NCBI RefSeq assembly: GCF_900104725.1
Contig: NZ_LT629758.1
Coordinates: 3,968,001 to 4,032,000 of the forward strand
Direction: 5' to 3'
Length of the DNA: 64,000 bases
Origin: Actinoplanes derwentensis
GTDB lineage: Bacteria; Actinomycetota; Actinomycetes; Mycobacteriales; Micromonosporaceae
Shown here: positions 1-8,600 of the stretch, in pieces
Position numbering within the stretch: position 1 is the first letter of the stretch
How the letters are laid out: the number at the start of each line of letters is the position of its first letter
Notes under the pieces: model-generated
What the model was told of the DNA's origin: nothing
The model's input: the letters and a program-made list of their open reading frames with translations, nothing else
Database searches by the model: none
Program-made: the position numbers and the translations under genes

Positions 1-25
1 ACTGGGCCACCCGGATATCGTTCAT
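1..25 (-). CDS. 5' end of a divergent gene leaving the window
   Basis: An ATG on the minus strand at 25 opens a frame of eight codons (MNDIRVAQ) that runs off the window. It faces the MarR gene across a 53-bp gap containing a perfect inverted repeat, the usual layout of a MarR regulator and the gene it controls. Too little is visible to name a product, and no clear ribosome binding site is seen. Confidence 0.3.
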
Positions 26-26
26 G

Positions 27-57
27 GCACTAACGTTAGTCGCATAAACGTTAGTGC
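27..57. promoter_or_regulatory. Inverted-repeat operator (probable MarR site)
   Basis: GCACTAACGTT (27-37) and its exact reverse complement AACGTTAGTGC (47-57) are separated by 9 bp. The repeat lies between two divergent start codons and directly upstream of a MarR-family gene, so it is probably that regulator's binding site, controlling both genes. Confidence 0.65.
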
Positions 58-78
58 GTCCAATGCTATTGTCGGCGG

Positions 79-561
79 GTGGATCATCTACCGAGCTGGC
101 TGCTGAACCAGGTCTCCGCACACGCGCAGCGGCTCATCGCCGAAGGGTTCGCCGCCACCGGGGCCCGGGGCTATCACTTCCGGCTGCTGGATTCGCTTGT
201 CACCGACGGGCCCGCCAGTCAGGCGGCGCTCGGGCGGCGCACCGGGATCCACCTGAGCGATCTGGTGGGGGCGCTCAACGAGCTGGAGTCGGCGGGGTTC
301 GTGCGGCGCGCACCCGACCCGGCGGACAAGCGGCGCAACGTGGTGTCGGTGACCGGGACCGGCCGGGAGCGGGCCGCCGAGCTGAGCGAGCGGGTGGCAG
401 CGATCCAGGAGGAGCTGCTGGCGCCGCTGTCGCGGCCCGAGCGGGATCAACTGACCGGGCTGCTGCGGCGGCTACTGGAGCATCACGGGACGCCGGCGAC
501 GGACCGCTCACGCCCGGCGGCCGCGTCGCGGCCGGAAGGGGACGCCTGGCTCGCGGGGTAG
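79..561 (+). CDS. MarR-family transcriptional regulator
   Basis: This 160-residue protein has the MarR winged-helix layout: a helical N-terminus, a recognition region around residues 50-75 (ALGRRTGIHLSDLVGALNEL) and a wing with the family signature DPADKRRNVVSVT near residues 80-92. Length is typical. It probably represses itself and the divergent gene leaving the window, because an 11-bp-arm inverted repeat lies between the two starts. The GTG at 79 is chosen because it gives the normal N-terminus; no strong ribosome binding site is visible. The last 20 residues are Arg/Pro/Ala-rich and probably unstructured. The ligand cannot be inferred. Confidence 0.88.
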   Translation: MDHLPSWLLNQVSAHAQRLIAEGFAATGARGYHFRLLDSLVTDGPASQAALGRRTGIHLSDLVGALNELESAGFVRRAPDPADKRRNVVSVTGTGRERAAELSERVAAIQEELLAPLSRPERDQLTGLLRRLLEHHGTPATDRSRPAAASRPEGDAWLAG

Positions 562-581
562 TCCGGGACTGTCGGTAGGCG

Positions 582-626
582 TACCAGAAAAAGAAAGAAG
601 ACCGCCGTCAGCGAACGACGGCGGTC
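582..626 (-). terminator. Rho-independent terminator of the NlpC/P60 gene
   Basis: A perfect 10-bp stem (600-609 with 617-626, GACCGCCGTC and its complement) has a 7-base loop. In the minus direction it is followed by a T/C-rich tract (583-599). It lies 19 bp beyond the stop codon of the NlpC/P60 gene. Confidence 0.85.
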
Positions 627-644
627 TCCCCGGAGGGTTTCGAT

Positions 645-1610
645 CTAGCCGGGCCGGCGGTAACCGGCGATCGGACCGCGATCGATGGTCGCCATCCGCA
701 CGTAGTCGCCCGTGTGCGGCGCGTGCACCACCATGCCACCACCGATGTAGATGGAGACGTGGTGCACGTCGGACCAGTAGAAGACCAGGTCGCCCGGCTT
801 CAGCTCGTCCCGGCTGACCGGTGTCCCGGAACCGTACTGATCCTTCGTGTAGTGCTCGAGATGCACGCCGACCGAACCCCAGGCCTCCTGCGTCAAACCC
901 GAGCAGTCGTAGCTGTTCGGGCCGTTGGAGCCGAAGACGTAGGGCTTGCCGATCAGGTCACACGCCTTCTGGGCGGCACGGCCACCCTTGTCGTTCGTGT
1001 AAGTGACCGGGCACGGACCGGTGCGCAGCGGGCCGTCGGACGCGTCCGTGTCACCGTAGGCGGCGAGACGGAGCTTCTGGAGCTTGGTGATCTCCTTCTC
1101 GATGTCCGTCTTCTTGCCCTGGAGATCGGTGTCGCGAACCGCGATCTCGGCTTCGATCTGGTCGATCGAGGCCTTGTCGGCGGCGTACTTGTCCCGCAGC
1201 TTCGAGACCTCCGCGATCGAGGCCTTCCGGTTGCTGGCGAGCTGGTCCAGCAGCGTGAGCTTGTCGGCCAGCCCGTCCGGGTCCCCGGACAGGATCGCGG
1301 TCGCCACTGTGGGCGGCCCCTGGATGTACGCGTCGACCGCCAGGCCGCGTACCTCCACCATCGCGGCGTCCACCTGCTTCTGCAGCGGGGCGAGCGTCTT
1401 CGCCAGTGACTTCTGCTGCTTGCGCAGTTTGGTCAGCTTGGTGTGGTTGCCGTTGTAGTCCTCGATGACGGGCTCGAGCGTGTTCCACGCCTTGTCGATC
1501 TGATCCTCGACGGCACCCGGAGAGGGTGCGGCGTAGGCGGCGGATGGCCCCGTGACGACGATGCCCACGGTGGCCACCACGGCCACCAGCAGGTTGCGCA
1601 TGCGCTTCAC
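645..1610 (-). CDS. Secreted NlpC/P60 peptidoglycan endopeptidase (RipA-like)
   Basis: This 321-residue secreted cell-wall hydrolase cuts peptide stems of peptidoglycan. Residues 1-27 are a signal peptide ending in AYA. Residues about 30-195 are a charged, heptad-like coiled coil, as in RipA and related actinobacterial hydrolases. The C-terminal NlpC/P60 domain (about 210-321) carries the catalytic Cys236 in YDCSGLTQEAWG, His284 in HHVSIYIGG and a third polar residue at His296. The GTG start at 1610 gives a complete signal peptide. The gene stands alone, with a strong terminator after it and a c-di-AMP riboswitch in its leader. Its expression is therefore probably tied to c-di-AMP, as known for other actinobacterial wall hydrolases. 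Confidence 0.93.
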   Translation of the reverse strand: MKRMRNLLVAVVATVGIVVTGPSAAYAAPSPGAVEDQIDKAWNTLEPVIEDYNGNHTKLTKLRKQQKSLAKTLAPLQKQVDAAMVEVRGLAVDAYIQGPPTVATAILSGDPDGLADKLTLLDQLASNRKASIAEVSKLRDKYAADKASIDQIEAEIAVRDTDLQGKKTDIEKEITKLQKLRLAAYGDTDASDGPLRTGPCPVTYTNDKGGRAAQKACDLIGKPYVFGSNGPNSYDCSGLTQEAWGSVGVHLEHYTKDQYGSGTPVSRDELKPGDLVFYWSDVHHVSIYIGGGMVVHAPHTGDYVRMATIDRGPIAGYRRPG

Positions 1611-1635
1611 GTCAGGTGCGTTTTCCTTTCTTCCC

Positions 1636-1748
1636 GTTCAGCCGCCGACCGGGTTAGCTGACGGGTTCGGGCGGGAAGTCTGCCCGGCCACTCAGTGGCT
1701 GCACCCCAGGTACTCGGTTCCCCGGCTCGCGACAACGCGATTAGGCGG
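1636..1748 (-). promoter_or_regulatory. c-di-AMP (ydaO/yuaA-type) riboswitch
   Basis: Read on the minus strand, the leader of the NlpC/P60 gene contains the conserved blocks of the ydaO class in order: a GC-rich helix, GCCGGGGAACC, CTGGGGTGCAGCC, GGGCAGACTTCCCGCCCGAA and CCCGTCAGCTAACCCGGTCGGC. These match my memory of the actinobacterial consensus, including the diagnostic CAGCTAACC. It ends about 25 bases before the start codon, next to the GAAAGGAAAA ribosome binding site. The family binds cyclic di-AMP and usually switches expression off. No covariance search was run, so the boundaries are approximate. Confidence 0.85.
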
Positions 1749-1880
1749 TGGTCCGCCAGATCGGCCGGGTGACCGATGGGGGGCTGGTCGAACCGGGGTT
1801 CACCGTACTCGGATCATGGGCGCAAATGAAGGTCGCACAACCGGCCGAACTGTACGCACAGTGACGCTTGCGAAGAGTCA

Positions 1881-2792
1881 CTAGAAGGGCCAGGCAGTCA
1901 ATGCCCGCGCCAACCAGGGAACGACAACGATCACTGTGGGTAGTACCAGCAGGCCGGCGGCGGCGGTCGTGCCGGCCACCGTCCACGCCGCCGAGCTGAC
2001 GGCCGGGCCGTCGGTCAAACGGGCCAGCCGACGGCGCCGGGATTCACCCTCCGGGTCGGCGGTCACCTCCTCCGCCAGGGGGACGGCGTCGGTGAGCCGT
2101 TCCAGCGCGGCCCGCAGCGGCCCGGAACCGGTCCGGCGGCGTGCGGCGTCGTCCGCGACCATCTCCAGCAGCAGGTGCACGGCGTCCAGCGGCACCTTGG
2201 ACCGCAGCGGGCCGGGCACCGCCTGATAGAACGCGGTGAACGACTCCATCACCAGCTCGTGTTTGTGCCGCAGGTGGGCGCGCTCGTGGGCGAGGACCGC
2301 GTCGACCTGCGCCCGGTCCAGCACTCGCAGCACCCCGTCACTGAGGACCACCCGCGGGTCCCGGCCGGGCACGCAGTAGGCGAGCGGCAGCGGCGCGTCG
2401 AGCACCCGCACCTCTCCCCCGCCCAGGTCCTCGTGGCGTTCCACCCGGTCGAGGAGGTCGACGAGCATCCGGTGCCGGTCGCGGCGGGCCCGGGCCCGGG
2501 ACGTGACCCGGACCAGCGAGACGATCAGCCGGATCACGATGGTGGCGGCCACCACCAGGGAGAAGAGCAGGGCCGCGACGGTCTCCGGATGCCGGGCTCC
2601 GGCCGCGCGGGAGGCCTCCTCCGGGGCGGCCAGGACCACACCCAGCGCGCAGAGCACGGCGGTCAGGGTCAGTGACTGCCACAGCAGCACACCGGCGACC
2701 GGGGCCCGATCGGTCCAGCGGGCGGTCGCCAGCAGCTTCGGCGCGAGCAGCGAGAGCGTCAACCCGAGGGCGCCGAGCAGAAGGGCGGTCAC
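1881..2792 (-). CDS. M56/BlaR1-type membrane metalloprotease
   Basis: This 303-residue integral membrane protein has four hydrophobic segments (about 2-20, 33-55, 73-95 and near 270-300). A cytosolic zinc-protease domain carries HERAH at residues 169-173 (HExxH), followed downstream by an acidic ELEMVADDAARR-like stretch that may supply the third ligand. It overlaps the BlaI-type repressor by 4 bp (ATGA), the classic sensor-protease and repressor pair. It is much shorter than staphylococcal BlaR1 and lacks a penicillin-binding sensor domain, like mycobacterial Rv1845c. The likely job is to cleave or inactivate the partner repressor. The inducing signal is unknown. Confidence 0.85.
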   Translation of the reverse strand: MTALLLGALGLTLSLLAPKLLATARWTDRAPVAGVLLWQSLTLTAVLCALGVVLAAPEEASRAAGARHPETVAALLFSLVVAATIVIRLIVSLVRVTSRARARRDRHRMLVDLLDRVERHEDLGGGEVRVLDAPLPLAYCVPGRDPRVVLSDGVLRVLDRAQVDAVLAHERAHLRHKHELVMESFTAFYQAVPGPLRSKVPLDAVHLLLEMVADDAARRRTGSGPLRAALERLTDAVPLAEEVTADPEGESRRRRLARLTDGPAVSSAAWTVAGTTAAAGLLVLPTVIVVVPWLARALTAWPF

Positions 2793-3151
2793 CGCTCGAT
2801 GTTACGGGCCTTGTCGATCGCGAGCTTCAGGGCTTCGGGTGGTAATTGGCCGACGAAGTACGCCAGGGCGGCGTCGCGGTCGGGGGTGGAGCTGAGAGCG
2901 TCGAGCATCACACCCGCGGTCATCTCCTCGCGGGTCTGCGCGGGGGCGTACCGATAGGCGCGGTCGGCTTTCTGCTGGGTGACGAGGCCCTTCTTGGCGA
3001 GCCGGTCCAGGACGGTCATCACGGTGGTGTACGCCAGGTCGCGGTCACGGGTGAGCAGCTCGAACACCTGCCGGACGGTGAGGGCCTCGCCCGCGTCCCA
3101 CAGTTTCGCCATGACCTCCCGCTCGAGGTCGTTCCTTGCCATGTGGGCCAC
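2789..3151 (-). CDS. BlaI/MecI/CopY-family repressor
   Basis: This 120-residue repressor has a winged-helix N-terminus (about 10-75, with VRQVFELLTRDRDLAYTTVM and the MTVLDRLAKKGLV segment typical of BlaI). A C-terminal dimerisation region contains the protease-sensitive stretch. Family members bind TACTAC...GTAGTA-like palindromes and are removed by a partner M56 protease, encoded here by the next gene with a 4-bp overlap. Two such palindromes lie in the 64-bp gap to cydA, so it probably controls both its own operon and cydABDC. The start may be GTG 3151 or ATG 3142. Confidence 0.9.
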   Translation of the reverse strand: MAHMARNDLEREVMAKLWDAGEALTVRQVFELLTRDRDLAYTTVMTVLDRLAKKGLVTQQKADRAYRYAPAQTREEMTAGVMLDALSSTPDRDAALAYFVGQLPPEALKLAIDKARNIER

Positions 3152-3168
3152 TCTACTTCAAGTTGTCG

Positions 3169-3205
3169 TACTACACGTCGTAGTATCTACTACGAATCGT
3201 CGTAG
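3169..3205. promoter_or_regulatory. Two BlaI-type palindromic operators
   Basis: Site 1 (3169-3185) is TACTAC-5 bp-GTAGTA, a perfect palindrome with arms of 6. Site 2 (3187-3205) has 9-bp arms CTACTACGA and TCGTCGTAG with one mismatch. Both fill the gap between the divergent BlaI and cydA starts, and site 2 abuts the cydA ribosome binding site. Position and sequence fit BlaI repression of both directions. Confidence 0.75.
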
Positions 3206-3215
3206 AGGGGTTCCC

Positions 3216-4649
3216 ATGGACGTGCTCGATCTGACCCGGCTGCAGTTCGCGGTCGTGACGATCTACCACTATCTGTTCGTCCCGGTGTCGATCTGCCTGT
3301 CCGCCACCGCGGCCGGCTTCCAGCTCACGTGGATGCGGACCGGCCGTGACAAGTACCTGCACCTGACCAAGTTCACCGGCAAGCTGCTGATCGTCACGTT
3401 CGCGGTCGGCGTGGTCACCGGCCTCGTGCAGGAGTTCCAGTTCGGGCTCGGGTGGAGCGCGTTCGCCCGGTTCTACGGTGACGTCTTCGGGCCGACCCTG
3501 GCGATCGAGGGCATGCTCGCGTTCTTCCTCGAAGCCACGTTCCTGGCCCTGTGGTACTTCGGCTGGGACCGGCTGCCGCGCCGCATCCACGCGGCCACCA
3601 TCGTGGTCGTCGCGGTCGGGACGTTGCTGTCGGCGTACATCATCCTGGCCGCCAACTCGTTCATGCAGAACCCGGTCGCCTACGCCCTCGACCCGGAGAC
3701 CGGACGCGCGCACCTGACCAGCTTCACCGACCTGATGACCAACGAGGTGGTACTCGCGGCGTTCCCGCACACCATGGGCGGCGCGGCGATGGCCGGTGGC
3801 GGGCTGCTGATGGCGATCGGGATCTGGCGCGCTTCAGCTGACACCGCGTTCCGCACCCTGTCCCGGGTCGGCGCGTGGACCGTGCTGATCGGCGGGGCCG
3901 TCACCGCGATCAGCGGCGACCACCTCGGCAAGGTGATGACGGCCGTGCAGCCGATGAAGATGGCCGCCGCCGAAGCGCTCTACGAGACCACCACGTCGGC
4001 GCCGTTCTCGGTCTTCGCCATCGGCGAGCTGGGGCACGACCGGCCGTTCTTCAGCATCGAGATCCCCGGACTGCTGTCGTTCCTGGGCACCGGGTCGTTC
4101 AGCGGCACCGTCCAGGGCATCGACGACCTGCAAGCCTCTTACACCGCGTTGTACGGGCCGGGAAGCTATGTCCCGATGATCCCGGTCGCGTTCTGGACGT
4201 TCCGGCTGATGATGGGCGCCGGGATCCTGGCGATGGCCCTCGCCGCCTTCCACCTGTGGCGGATGGAGGACACCCGATGGAACCGGGTCGTCCCCGGTGC
4301 CCTCACCCGGCTGCTGCCCGGCTTCCTCAAACCCGCCCTCGGCACCCCGGCCTGGCTGCGGCGATTCGTCCTGCTCGCCCCGGTCCTGCCCGCCGCGGCC
4401 AACACCTTCGGCTGGATCTTCACCGAGACGGCCCGGCAGCCGTGGCTGGCGTTCGGCATCTCCAAGGTGTCCGACGGCATCTCCCCCGGGCTCACCAGCC
4501 CTGAGGTGATCGCGTCGCTGGCCGGTTTCACGCTGGTCTACGGCCTGCTCGCGATCGTCTGGTACCGCCTGGTCGTTCACCTCTCCCGTCAGCCGCTGAC
4601 ACCTTCGGTTTCTTCTTCGGAGGAACCCGAGCCGGTCCCCTCGTACTAG
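3216..4649 (+). CDS. cydA: Cytochrome bd ubiquinol/menaquinol oxidase subunit I
   Basis: This 477-residue multi-pass protein is CydA, the haem-bearing subunit of the bd-type terminal oxidase. It oxidises membrane quinol and reduces O2 to water under low oxygen or respiratory stress. Visible family features are the N-terminal LTRLQFAVVTIYHYLFVP with the haem-ligand His, the GWIFTETARQPWL quinol-loop motif near residues 400-412, and many hydrophobic helices. ATG 3216 is used because AGAGGGG lies 5 bases upstream and homologues begin MDVLDLTRLQF; the open frame runs further upstream but is not homologous there. It is the first gene of cydA-cydB-cydDC and is probably repressed by the divergent BlaI. 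Confidence 0.97.
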   Translation: MDVLDLTRLQFAVVTIYHYLFVPVSICLSATAAGFQLTWMRTGRDKYLHLTKFTGKLLIVTFAVGVVTGLVQEFQFGLGWSAFARFYGDVFGPTLAIEGMLAFFLEATFLALWYFGWDRLPRRIHAATIVVVAVGTLLSAYIILAANSFMQNPVAYALDPETGRAHLTSFTDLMTNEVVLAAFPHTMGGAAMAGGGLLMAIGIWRASADTAFRTLSRVGAWTVLIGGAVTAISGDHLGKVMTAVQPMKMAAAEALYETTTSAPFSVFAIGELGHDRPFFSIEIPGLLSFLGTGSFSGTVQGIDDLQASYTALYGPGSYVPMIPVAFWTFRLMMGAGILAMALAAFHLWRMEDTRWNRVVPGALTRLLPGFLKPALGTPAWLRRFVLLAPVLPAAANTFGWIFTETARQPWLAFGISKVSDGISPGLTSPEVIASLAGFTLVYGLLAIVWYRLVVHLSRQPLTPSVSSSEEPEPVPSY

Positions 4650-4658
4650 GAGCACTCG

Positions 4659-5639
4659 GTGATCACGTTCTGGTTCGCGGTCCTCGTCCTCGCCTGGGTG
4701 CTCTACTTCGTCCTCGAGGGCTTCGACTTCGGCGTCGGCATTCTCGGTCCCGTCCTCGGGCGCGACGAGCACGAACGAGGAGCGATCGTCCGTACGGTCG
4801 GCCCGTTCTGGGACGGCAACGAGGTCTGGCTGGTGGCCGCCGTCGGGGTCACGTTCGCCGCCTTCCCCGACTGGTACGCCGCCCTGATGTCCGCTCTCTA
4901 CCTGCCGATGGTGCTGATCCTGCTGCTCCTGGCGATCCGCGGAGCGGCCCTGGAGTTCCGCGGCAAACACGACTCGCCCTCCTGGCGGCGCCGCGCCGAC
5001 CTGCTGCTGGCGTACAGCTCCGGCGGCATCGTGCTGCTCTGGGGCGCCGTCCTCGGCATCCTCGTCGACGGTCTCGCGCTGCGGGCCGACGGCGAGGTCA
5101 CCGGCACCGGCCTGGCCCGCAGCCTCGGCCCACTGTTCTCCCCCGCCGCCGGCCTGGGCGCACTGGCCGCCCTGCTCGCCGCGATCCTGCTGGGCGCCAC
5201 CTTCCTGTCGCTGCGCACCACCGGCCCGGTCCGCCGCCGGGCCCGTGACGTCGCCCGGCACACCGCGACCGGCGGGGCGGTCGCCCTGCTGCTGATCGGA
5301 TTCGGTACCGGCAACCGGCTGGCGCTGGCCGCGGCCGCCCTGGTCTTCGTGGCCGGTCTGCAGGCCCGCCGCAACCGCGAGGCCACCTCGTTCGCGGCCG
5401 TCGCGGTCACCGTCACCGCCGCCGTGGTCGCCGTGTTCACGGTGCACGGCGACGTGGTCCTGCGCAGCACGCTGAACCCGGCCTGGTCGCTGACCCGCGA
5501 GTCGGCGGCGTCCGGCCCCGAGGCCCTGAAACTGCTCACCGTCGCCGGTGTCCTGATCCTGCCCGGGGTGATCGTCTACCAGCTCTGGTCCTACTGGGTC
5601 TTCCGCCGCCGCGTAGCCAGCGAACGAGTCGCCTCGTGA
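4659..5639 (+). CDS. cydB: Cytochrome bd oxidase subunit II
   Basis: This 326-residue integral membrane protein partners CydA. The N-terminus has the family block VLYFVLEGFDFGVGIL, followed by RTVGPFWDGNEVWLV, both diagnostic of CydB. Around eight to nine hydrophobic helices are visible. It starts at GTG 4659, 9 bases after the cydA stop, behind TAGGAG. It ends in a 4-bp overlap with cydDC, indicating one transcript and translational coupling. Confidence 0.97.
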   Translation: MITFWFAVLVLAWVLYFVLEGFDFGVGILGPVLGRDEHERGAIVRTVGPFWDGNEVWLVAAVGVTFAAFPDWYAALMSALYLPMVLILLLLAIRGAALEFRGKHDSPSWRRRADLLLAYSSGGIVLLWGAVLGILVDGLALRADGEVTGTGLARSLGPLFSPAAGLGALAALLAAILLGATFLSLRTTGPVRRRARDVARHTATGGAVALLLIGFGTGNRLALAAAALVFVAGLQARRNREATSFAAVAVTVTAAVVAVFTVHGDVVLRSTLNPAWSLTRESAASGPEALKLLTVAGVLILPGVIVYQLWSYWVFRRRVASERVAS

Positions 5640-8600
5640 CCACGACGCTCTCCCCGCCCGCTCTCGCCTCGCCGCCCGCCGCTACCGCGCCCCGCGTCGC
5701 CAAAGGCCCGATCGATCGACGGCTGCTGCGGCACGCCCGCGCCAGCCGGGCCGGAATCGCGGTCCTGGCGCTGATCGGAATCGGACAGGCCGCAGCGACG
5801 ATCACGATCGCGGTGGCGCTCACCTGGATCGTGGCCGGAACCGGCTTCCTGACCGGTTCCGTCGGCGGTCCGCCCGGCACCGGCTTCTCCTGGATCGGCT
5901 TCTCCCGGATCGGCGAGAGCACGGCCGGTGCCGGAACGACGGGTTCGGCCGGCGGACCCGCGTGGGGCTGGGCGGTCGGTCTGCTGGCCGGAGCATTCGC
6001 GGTTCGAGGGCTGCTGGCCTGGGCCGAGCAGGTGGTGGCCCAGCGAACCGCCGCCCTGGTCACCGACGAACTCCGGCAGTCGCTGCTGGACCGGATCGTC
6101 GAACGCGGTCCGGCTTGGGTGGCGGCCTACGGCTCCGGGCGCCTGAGCACCGTCCTCGGCACCGGCCTCGAAGCGCTGCGCCCGTGGTTCTCCGGCTACC
6201 TGCCCGCCCTGGTGCTCGGCGTCCTGCTGCCCCCGCTGGTCGTCGTGATCATGGCGTTCGTGGACCCGGCGTCGGCGGTGATCGCCCTGTTCACCCTGCC
6301 GCTGATCCCAGTACTCGGCGCCCTGATCGGCTGGGCCACGAAAGCCCGCGCCGAACAGCGCTGGGCGGCCGACGCGCGCCTGGCCGGCCACTTCCTGGAC
6401 GTGGTGCGAGGCCTGGCGACCCTGAAGATGTACGGCCGGGCCGAACGCCAGACCGGTGTCATCGCCGACCTGACCGACCGGCACCGGACCGCGACCCTGC
6501 GCGTCCTGCGGGTCGCTTTCCTCTCGTCCACCGCCCTGGACCTGGTCGGCACCCTGTCGGTGGGCCTGATCGCGGTCCAGGCCGGCTTGCGGGTGGCGGC
6601 CGGTGACATGCCGCTGGGCCCGGCCCTGCTGGTGATCCTGCTGGCCCCGGAGGCGTTCCGCCCGCTCCGCGAGATGGCGGCCCGCTACCACGCCTCCACC
6701 GACGCGGGCGCCGTGATCGCCGACGTCGACGAGATCCTCACCGCCCCCACCGGCCCAGACCCCGAGATCCTCGCTGTTCCTACTGGCCCAGACCCCGAGA
6801 TCCTCGCTGTTCCTGCTGGCCAGGGCCCCGGGACGAGCGACGAGGTCGGGACGGTTCGCCGGTCGGTGCGACAGATCTTCGGGGACGCCCGCGGACGGTG
6901 GGGGGTTCGGGCCGTGGGCCTGCGGGCCCGCTATCCGGGAGTGACCGATGACGCGGTCCGGCTGGACGAGCTGACCGTTCACACCGGCGAGACCGTCGCC
7001 CTGCGGGGCGTATCCGGGGCCGGGAAGACCACCACGCTGCGAGTCCTCGCCGGACTGCACCCGGCCGAAACGGGAGCCGTCGCGGTCGGGCGCGTCTTCT
7101 ATCTGCCACAACGGCCGGCGCTTCCGCATGCCCGCACCGCCGCCGAGGCCTTTCCGCCGGAGACCACCGGAGAACAGGTCCGCTCCGCTCTCCGGCTCAC
7201 CGGGCTGGCCGAGGAGATCACCCCGGAGACCGCGCTCGGGGAGCAGGCGGCCGGCATCTCGTCCGGTCAGCGCCAGCGCCTGGCCCTGGCCGTACTGCTG
7301 CACCGGGCCGGACAGGCCCTGACCCAGCCGGGCGAACACGACTCCGCACCGGTGGTGACGTTGCTACTGGACGAGCCGACCGCCCACCTCGATCACAGCG
7401 CCGAACAGCTCGTGATCGGACGGCTGCGGGAGTTCGCCGCCCGGGGATGCGCGGTTCTGGTGGTGGCACACCGGCCCGCACTGCTGGCCGCCGCCGACCG
7501 GGTAGTCGAGCTGCGGCCACCGTCCGCCGGAATCCCGATCGGTGGCCGGGTCACCGCCACCGTCCGGCCTGACGACGAACTCCCGTCCTGGTCAGGCACC
7601 ACTGAAACCGCCTGGGACGGTTCTCGGGCACCGCTGCCCCGACCCGTGCCACCCCGTTCCTTCGCTGTGGGAGCGTCATTCCAGATCGGCTCAGCTGACG
7701 CCGATCCTGGGACCGGCAAGACCAGGACCAACGCGGATGCCGGGCCCGAGGCCAGACCCAAAGCCGGACCCGGGACCGGGACCGAGGGCTCGGCGGGAAC
7801 CGGGACCGCGGGCTCGGCCGGGCGGTGGGGGTGGCTGCGGCGGCCGGGAACAGCGGCCGCGCTGGGCGCCGGGTCGTCGCTGGCCGGGATCCTGCTGACC
7901 GGGGCCGCGGCCTGGCTGCTGGTGCGGGCTTCGGCGCTGCCGCCGGTGCTCAGCCTGTCGGCGGCCGTGGTGCTGGTCCGGGGCAGTGCGGTCGCCCGGC
8001 CGCTGCTGCGTTATCTGGAACGGCTCGTCGCGCACGATGTGGCGTTCGCGCGGCTCGGCAGGCGACGGGCCAAGGTCTACGCCGACCTGATTCCGCATGT
8101 TCCGGGACCACGGCTGCACCGGCGCGGGGATCTGCTGACCCGGCTCGTCGACGACGTGGACGCCCGAGTGGATGGGCTGCTCCGCGGGCGGCTGCCGGTG
8201 GCCTCAGCGGTCGGGACCGGGGTGGTCTGCCTGACTGTGGTGGGGTGGATGGCTCCGGCGGTGGCGATACCACTCGCGGTCGGACTGCTCGTCGCCGGGA
8301 TGCTGGCTCCGGCGGTGGCCGCCTGGCACGCGGACCGGCAGGAGGCGGCGACCGGTGCCGCCCGGTCGGCGCTGCGGGACGCGATGGTCGAGACCGTCGA
8401 CGGGGTCGAGGAGCTGGGTGGGGGCGGCGGGCGTCCCGGCGTACCCCGGCAGCGAAGCCGGAACCTCGCGAACCTGGAGGCGCGTGCCGCCAAAGAGGCC
8501 GGACTCGCCGCGGCGATAGCCCACCTCGGGTGGGCCGCCGCGGTCGCCGGGGTCGCGATCGTCCTCGCGCGGGGTGGACTGTCCGCCGAGTGGAGTGCGG

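Noticed and set aside
3834..5447. Long minus-strand open frame antisense to cydAB
   Set aside because: Arg/Gly/Glu-rich with no family-like sequence; it is the usual shadow of high-GC coding DNA.
5591..7339. 582-codon minus-strand frame antisense to cydDC
   Set aside because: Gln/Arg/Gly-rich shadow of the ABC exporter.
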